NCBI RefSeq assembly: GCF_003369915.1
Contig: NW_022881614.1
Span: 22,608,336-22,672,335, forward strand
Length of the DNA stretch: 64,000 nt
Source: Drosophila miranda
Taxonomy: Eukaryota > Arthropoda > Insecta > Diptera > Drosophilidae
Direction of reading: 5' to 3'
Position numbers and translations under genes: made by a program. The first letter of the stretch is position 1, and every line of letters begins with the position of its first letter. The notes under the pieces were generated by a model. It was not told the origin of the DNA. It saw only the letters and a list, made by a program, of their open reading frames with translations, and did no database searches. Below, piece after piece: positions 58,173 through 64,000 of this stretch.

Positions 58173-58393
58173 CAAACTAGATAAAGAAGTGTATGTAGAT
58201 ATAGTTAATATATATGTATTTATAAATTGTACATATGTATATATATGCTTTTAGCTGCAGCTTAATTTGCGTGTTGACAGTTAGTGTTTGTAAACGATCC
58301 TCGAGCTTTAAATGAGAGCTGCAATTAGTGCTGGAAAACTATATCCCAAGGATGGGCACTGGTTCTTCGGCAGTTTATTCGGTGGGATACTTT

Positions 58394-58763
58394 TTATACC
58401 CGATACTCAAAATGAGTATTGGGGTATATTAGATTTGTGGTAAAAGTGGATGTGTGTAACGTCCAGAAGGAATCGTTTCCGACCCCATAAAGTATACATA
58501 TTCTTGATCAGCATCAATAGCCGAGTCGATTGAGCCATGTCTGTCTGTCCGTCTGTCCGTCCGTCCGTCTGTCCGTCTGTCCTTCCCTTTCAGCGCCTAG
58601 TGTTCAAAGACTATAAGAGCGAGAGCAACGATGTTTTGGATCCAGACTTCTGTGATATGTCACTGCTACAAGAATATTTCAAAACTTTGCCCCGCCCACT
58701 TCCGCCCCCACAAAGGGCGAAAATCTGTGGCATCCACAATTTCAACGATACGAGAAAACTAAA
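58394..58763 (+). mobile_element. DINE-1/INE-1-like fragment at the V1/V2 junction
   Basis: Starts TATACCCGATACTC, includes a (CTGTCCGT)n tract and one coding-like paragraph, and breaks off in GAGAAAACTAAAA, where internal LTR-element sequence begins. Confidence 0.75.
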
Positions 58764-59261
58764 ATGTGAACATGTGAAATTTTTTTCTTTCTCTGAATAT
58801 GAGTGAAGGTGGTGTGTAGTGTGTTTTTAAAATTTCACATAATTCTTTGTATGCTTTTGATACGGGTGATACCGGATTGCACAAACTATGTACAGTGTAA
58901 GCCGCTGTACCGATCGACTTCAACAAAACTGCCTTTTTTGTGTTTTCCTCTTTCACATTCAATTCGCACAAATGTCGAATTTTTCCTTCCAAATGCAGAA
59001 CGTTTCTTGGTGTGGCGAAAACTCAGCAATTGTTGCCATTTGATAGAATGTTGGTGCTTCATTTTTCGTCATGTTGCTATTCATATATTATATGCACTTT
59101 TAACATGTGTATGTATATTAATACGTTTTATTTTATGCTCGTCGCCAATTATGTAGTGTATTGACACTCAGACTTAAGCACGCGTTGTCTTCAAGATTCT
59201 CTTTTATTCTATATCCCTTGGATGGTGTGACCGTATATAGATATTAATATAATACCTAACC
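58764..59261 (-). mobile_element. Truncated end of the Nol9-inserted LTR element (V2)
   Basis: About 500 bases of the element's 5' part with its LTR at 59152-59261, matching 50735-51232. It contains short deletions relative to the parent (for example TATGTA and TAG losses). The Gag start is broken. Confidence 0.9.
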
Positions 59262-59618
59262 ATAAGAGTAGAAATATCGCTGGAATGGAAGCCAATGTGG
59301 TTTACTTGGCCCATCTGGAAGCTCAGGATCTGCCCGTGTGCCTGGGCATAGGTAAGCAGAGTTCAACCATTTCAGTTGATTATTTCACTGATCATTTCGC
59401 GTATTCCCCATCAGGTGTCGTCCGTGCCATTGACTTTGAGAAAGAGAAGCTGTATCTCGTGCCGGCCATTCCTCTGGAGCGAATGTGCCAAGTGAATTGC
59501 CTTATATCCTGTGGAGACATCAGCCTTCCGCATCGTCTTTCAGCAGGACGACGCCGGCTGGCTGACAAAGAGCATCAATCAGTTCTATTCGCGCACGTCT
59601 TCCATGAAAAAAGATTAA
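59262..59618 (+). pseudogene. Nol9: Nol9 3' end, V2
   Basis: Same as 51233-51589, including the 63-base intron and the frameshift near 59529. The flanking change AAATATCGC replaces CATTATCGC. The codon for Glu at the QKDD region differs (CAGCAGG). Confidence 0.86.
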
Positions 59619-59685
59619 TGCTAAAACAGCTACCTGTACTTTTATGAAAAGTAAAAATCCAAATAAAGCTTTATTGATATAGAGG

Positions 59686-59985
59686 CTAAGGCGAGATATT
59701 GTGTCTGCCCTTCAGTATCCTGCGCATCAGTACACGACGTCCCTCTGGGGTGGACATGCGAGGACGTTGCGTGGACGTTGATGCGTTTCACCTCGCGGGG
59801 CTTGGGGAAGTGGCAGCGGACCTTCGGCTTGAGCACGGTCCGGTCGAAGGCATGCTTCTGGCGCACTAGGATGGTTTGTGCCGTGTTGAATTCCACCAGG
59901 CAGGTTCTAAAATAACAATAGTTATTAATGTTCCATACAAAAGAATTTTCATTGATTTTCACCTCTGAATCAATCCCTGCAGCAT
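59686..59985 (-). pseudogene. mRpL34: mRpL34 (bL34m) copy 2, frameshifted
   Basis: Exon 1 is 59985-59963 and exon 2 is 59906-59686. The same deletion as copy 1 lies near 59764-59771, so the break preceded the duplication. The donor is GTGAAA here and GTGGAA in copy 1. Confidence 0.9.
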
Positions 59986-61137
59986 GTTTTTGTTAAGTAA
60001 TTTTGTATATCACTTTTTCCCCACTTGCTATGAACTTTTGAAGAAAATCGGCGCAGATCTTATATACCAAAATATACAGATCAAAAATTAACTTAGCTCA
60101 CTTAAGGTCCCTCTATTTAAACAGTTGAACTACTTGAGGTAAATGGCGGAAAATATGAAAGATTTTAATAAGAAGTTAAGTAATTTTCAATAAACAGCTG
60201 TACAGCGCTGCCAGATGTTCATTCGCTAGATCTTACGGAAAGTTGGCATGGCAGCACTGATTACGATGGCAAACAGCTGACAATATAAAATACAGTCACA
60301 CTGTTACAACAACTCCATTCAGCTAATCGGCCAAACTGTAAATTTTGCTCCGTTCGTTCGGTTCGTCTCCCACCATAAAGTATACATAAATTGAATTTCG
60401 AAACACGGAAGCGTGATGGTTGGTGGAGGAGGCTGCAACAGCAGCAGCACTGTTGTTCTTTTTCTCCCATTTGCTGGTGTTGATGATGATGATGATGGTG
60501 TGTGTTGTGTTCGTGTATGGATGCGTAAGAGAGGGCGAGAAAACTCGAAAAATCTGACCAGGACACGGTCAGCCAGAGTCCAGTAGTCATGGCCACGAGG
60601 CTTAACAAATGATTGTGGTGGCGGCGGCGGCGGAGGCCCCCTGCAAATGGAGAGTGTTTTCCCGGTCATGCGGATGCGGTGCGGCTGGGGCAGCTGTCAC
60701 TTCACTTACCCACCCTTCTCCCCTCTGCTGACTTTCATGTGTCTGTCTTTTCAGCCTCTCTCCCTTCCTTTCTCTCTTTGCCTGCGACGAGAGTGTGTGT
60801 GTGTGTGTGCGTGTGTGTTTTGATGACGGCACTCAGTTTCCGCCCGCACTGATTTTGCCCGTGCCAATACCAGACACAGTGTGTCCTCGCAAACACTGAC
60901 CACCAGCTGCTGGAAGGTATACCGAAAGCTTTGGTTTTTCCAGAGTATGCTTCTCTGTATTAGCAATTCATTCAATTAGCAACTTTGGTTGATTTAATTT
61001 AGCGAGTGACCACTGTACTAAATCCCGACCATTACCATTCCAGTTTTTGGCACTCTTTTGCGGATGCTGCGTACGCAAAAAGGGGGACGCTTCTATGAGT
61101 GGAGTGCCTGGAACTGGGAACTGGGACCTGGCCTTTT
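59986..61137. other. Intergenic/upstream DNA beyond mRpL34 (V2)
   Basis: Matches 51957-53100. A GTGTGTGTGTG expansion near 60792 is the main difference. No gene recognised. Confidence 0.45.
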
Positions 61138-61922
61138 TATACCCGATACTCAAAATTAGTATTGGGGTATATTAGATTTGTGGTAAAAGTGGATGTGTGT
61201 AACGTCCAGAAGGAATCGTTTCCGACCCCATAAAGTATATATATTCTTGATCAGCATCAATAGCCGAGTCGATTGAGCCATGTCTGTCCGTCCGTCTGTC
61301 CGTCCGTTCGTCTGTCCGTCCGTCCGTCCGACCGTCTGTCCGTCCCCTTCAGCGCATAGTGCTCAAAGACTATAAAAGCTAGAGCAACGATGTTTTGGAT
61401 CCAGACTTCTGTGATATGTCACTGCTACAAGAATATTTCAAAACTTTGCCCCGCCCACTTCCGCCCACGCAAAGGACGAAAATCTGGGCATCCACAAATC
61501 TCAGAGACTTTTAAGGCTAGAGTAACCAAATTTGGTATCCGCACTTCTGTTAAATCTCACTACAAAACGTATATCTCAGAATTTCGCCCCACCCCCTTCC
61601 GCCCCACAAAGGACGAAAATCTGTTGCATCCACAATATTGCACATTCGAGAAAACTAAAAACGCAGAATCATAGATAATGACCATATCTATCAGATTGCT
61701 GAATCTGGATCAGATCAGATCATTTTTATAGCCAATAGGAACAAATCAATTTGCAGTGGCTACGCAGCGACCGACGTCACGCTCAGACTGATTTTCTGTC
61801 TCTCTCGCACGCACTCTTTGTCGTGTCGTTTAATATTAGCAGCGTCTGCCGGAGGAGAGCCATACTGACTTAGTATCGGGTATAACCGTAGAGTTGCGGT
61901 GTCCGCAGCAACTCACAACGTT
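61138..61922 (+). mobile_element. DINE-1/INE-1-like element, V2
   Basis: Same element as 53101-53886, with small indels in the CTGTCCGT tract and one C fewer near 61605. Confidence 0.75.
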
Positions 61923-62048
61923 CCCCCTCGTTTTATATTAGGAATGCATCAATCAAAGAAGAAATAACTAATGTTCATTGAGATATGACATATGCGCATA
62001 AATCACACCGAAAGAATGTTGCCCTGACGATCCTCCTTTCAATTCTAG

Positions 62049-62132
62049 ATCCCATCGCCGGCGACGTCAATCGGAGGGTTCTGGAGCCGACGATGATGAC
62101 TACGAGTATGAAGATGAGGGAGAGGATGCTAT
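62049..62132 (+). CDS. Exon X, V2
   Basis: Same 84-base exon and splice sites. Confidence 0.5.
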
Positions 62133-62208
62133 GTAAGTAATACAGACAGTCCCTGTCTTCTGTGCCTCTTCTGAGTGTCTGTCATTTTATGTTCTATCTT
62201 TGGAACAG

Positions 62209-62374
62209 TGAGCCAAGCACGGAAGTTCCCGCGGTGACTACGCATGCGCATCGTCATCATCATGGAGTGGAGAGTGTTCCGATTGATTACTCAATTGGTT
62301 ATATGTACCTACTACATTCCCAATATTTATTTTGGTTCATTCTCTCGGTGTTTTTATTATCCGTTATCCGTTAA
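62209..62374 (+). CDS. Exon Y, V2
   Basis: Same frame to TAA as U3 and U4. Confidence 0.4.
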
Positions 62375-62446
62375 TCCGTTTAAATGCGAATACTCCGAGG
62401 TTAATGCATTGTGGATGGTGTTGAACTATGTACGAGTATATGTATA

Positions 62447-63174
62447 ACCAAAGACTATACAATACCAAGATGTTGCATGAGGAACAAATGCTTTTTCAAT
62501 TTTCGTTTGACGCTTATTGGTACGGTCGCGCGGGGCTAGTACTTCAATTCTCTTTTACGCTACCTTCGCCTCCGAAATGCTACTCGGCTTCGTCAATGCC
62601 TCGGTCAGCGTCGAGTCGGTGTGAAAGCATGTCAGTGCTGCGTGCCGAAACCGTAGGGCAGCGTGGTCGCTGATGTCTTTGGCGCGGCACAGTGGGGACT
62701 CAGCCAAAATAGTCAAAAAATTGTATGAGTGCTTTAGATAAATTTAATGTACGCATCTAATAGAGAATTTTCCAATCGAATTTTCAAGATAGTTTTAGTT
62801 TAGGAGATATAAGCACTCAAAGTTTAACATTTTTTCAGTGTGCAAATATTTATTGAACTCATATTCACTAACTAATTTAGCAAGCTAAGACGGTCAAAGG
62901 TCCCACTGTGCCGCTCCAAAGACATCGGCGATCCGCGACCACCGCTTCGACGGTGCTGAGGCTCGAGAGTCCAGAATTATTTCGTTGCTGGTGAAGGCAT
63001 TGCCGAACAGACGAAACCGATGGGCAGCGGGGTCGCGGTAGAGACGAAGTACAGGCGAAAAGGGAATTGAAACCCCGCGCGCTCCACGTGCCTTTTAGGT
63101 CCTAATGTTAGGAACCGCCATAGAACAGCTTTTTGATCGCTCATGCAACATCTTGGTATTGTATAGTCTTTGGT
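62447..63174. repeat. Long imperfect inverted repeat, V2
   Basis: Left arm about 62447-62698, right arm about 62899-63174, spacer about 200 bases. Close to V1. Confidence 0.84.
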
Positions 63175-63533
63175 ATAACGCATACGAGTCGAGATTCCGT
63201 TATTATTTCCGGAAGTCACAAGTTTTTTTCTGTTCGTTTTACAACACTGCACTTTGTTAATAATAATTCGCACAGCCACAAACACACAAAAAGAAAACAC
63301 TTTACATGGAACACGGATACACCTACACACATACTATAGAAACACATACATGCATACATATATCCGATATCTACCCTGCAGTACGGGTCATTAATGACTC
63401 AGCTGCTGACACGTCGATGACCGCGTCACTACCCCCGATGACATAGTTGATGACCGGCCATACGCTGAGCTGATGACATTAACATGGAGATGTCCTAGGG
63501 CATAATCGATGACATTGTCATCGAGCATTGCCG

Positions 63534-63764
63534 AAAAATCATGCACTTAATAAGCGATGATTTTTACCTAAAAATCATGCATTTTATAAGTGATGATTTT
63601 TTGGCTTAAATCACGCTTATTAAATGCATGATTTTTGCCTAAAGATCATGCACATAATAAGCGATGATTTTTACCTAAAAATCATGCATTTTATAGGTGA
63701 TGATTTTTACCTAAATATCATGCATTTTGTAAGTGATGATTTTTCACGAAAAATCATGCATTTA
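63534..63764. repeat. Array of ~36-bp dyad repeats, V2
   Basis: Same array. The 19-bp dyad precedes it at 63506-63524. Confidence 0.85.
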
Positions 63765-63829
63765 ATATAAAAAAGTAATACATTCAATTGTTTATTTTTC
63801 CAATTAGTTTTATTTATTAAAAATTATTA

Positions 63830-63969
63830 TTAATTATTGTCTAAGGATGCCAGAGCTTAGTATTTTTTGTCCCTTGCGCCCTTTTGAAAATAGCTATTCT
63901 TAATATTGTGAATAGCCTTCCGAATCACTTTTTCTGCTGGCTCGTGGGGTATTTTCATCTTCACCGCCG
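63830..63969 (-). CDS. Small minus-strand exon or ORF, V2
   Basis: Same frame and acceptor. A single change near 63859 (CTTAGTATT) alters one residue near the C-terminus. It lies 31 bases from the window end. Confidence 0.4.
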
Positions 63970-64000
63970 CTGAAATAATATGGATATATTATATATATGT

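Larger units (their letters stand above)
50735..58763 (+). repeat. Tandem unit V1 (~8.03 kb)
   Basis: From the 5' part of the LTR element through the Nol9 3' end, mRpL34, intergenic DNA, DINE-1, exons X/Y, inverted repeat, 36-bp array and exon Z to a DINE-1 start. It repeats from 58764 with an offset of 8029-8036 bases. The junction at 58763/58764 joins DINE-1 to the internal LTR-element sequence, so the duplication happened after the LTR insertion. Confidence 0.92.
58764..64000 (+). repeat. Tandem unit V2 (partial at window end)
   Basis: Second ~8.03-kb copy. It starts inside the LTR retrotransposon and runs to the window end, inside the AT-rich part just past the small minus-strand frame. 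Its exon Z would lie beyond the window. Confidence 0.92.

Noticed and set aside
1..64000. tRNA, rRNA or other structural RNA genes
   Set aside because: No cloverleaf-like or rRNA-like sequence was recognised by eye. A tRNAscan-type search would be needed to exclude diverged copies.

Overview
This is eukaryotic, insect-type DNA, and most likely an obscura-group Drosophila. The reasons are short introns with GT/AG ends, Drosophila-like LTR and non-LTR retrotransposons, many DINE-1/INE-1 (ISY-like) Helitron-derived repeats, and broken copies of two recognisable genes: Nol9 (nucleolar polynucleotide 5'-kinase, Grc3 family) and mRpL34 (mitochondrial ribosomal protein bL34m). As I recall, Nol9 lies on Muller element C in D. 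melanogaster. Massive tandem amplification, decay of every recognisable gene and dense transposons together suggest a degenerating, amplified chromosome such as the D. miranda neo-Y. That assignment is inference, not something the sequence proves.

Layout. 1-2409 is a partial copy (W0) of an amplified unit, followed by a DINE-1 fragment and a CR1/jockey-type LINE fragment (2566-4177). 4178-9738 (region A) holds intergenic DNA plus a broken Nol9 copy that is cut off by a DINE-1 element. 9739-35390 is a tandem array of four ~5.27-kb units (U1-U4); U4 is interrupted near its end by a 4.84-kb Ty3/gypsy-like element (30440-35279). 35391-36984 is a head-to-head inverted pair of DINE-1 copies. 36985-38024 is single-copy sequence with a minus-strand TATA promoter. 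38025-51589 (region B) is a second, longer Nol9 locus. It is interrupted by a deleted I/LOA-like LINE in exon 1 and by a 4.54-kb Ty3/gypsy element with a fully open gag-pol frame in exon 3. Convergent mRpL34 follows. From about 50735 to the window end there is a second tandem arrangement, with an ~8.03-kb period (V1, V2). It combines the Nol9 3' end, mRpL34, a shared upstream region and the same U-type unit.

Each U-type unit contains, in order: DINE-1; two small plus-strand exons (X, Y) with a strongly acidic coding frame; a long imperfect inverted repeat with arms of ~250-275 bp and a ~200-bp spacer; a GATGAC-rich block; an array of ~36-bp dyad repeats; a short minus-strand reading frame ending just before a poly(A) signal; and a large low-complexity exon (Z) with a possible terminal exon (T). 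I do not recognise the X/Y/Z/T gene(s).

The most interesting observation is that the long inverted repeat recurs in all six units where its position lies in the window. An amplified, possibly Y-linked array carrying repeated fold-back sequence is a reasonable candidate source of hairpin RNA or endo-siRNA. No transcription evidence can be seen from sequence alone. Nol9 and mRpL34 are disrupted in every copy visible here.
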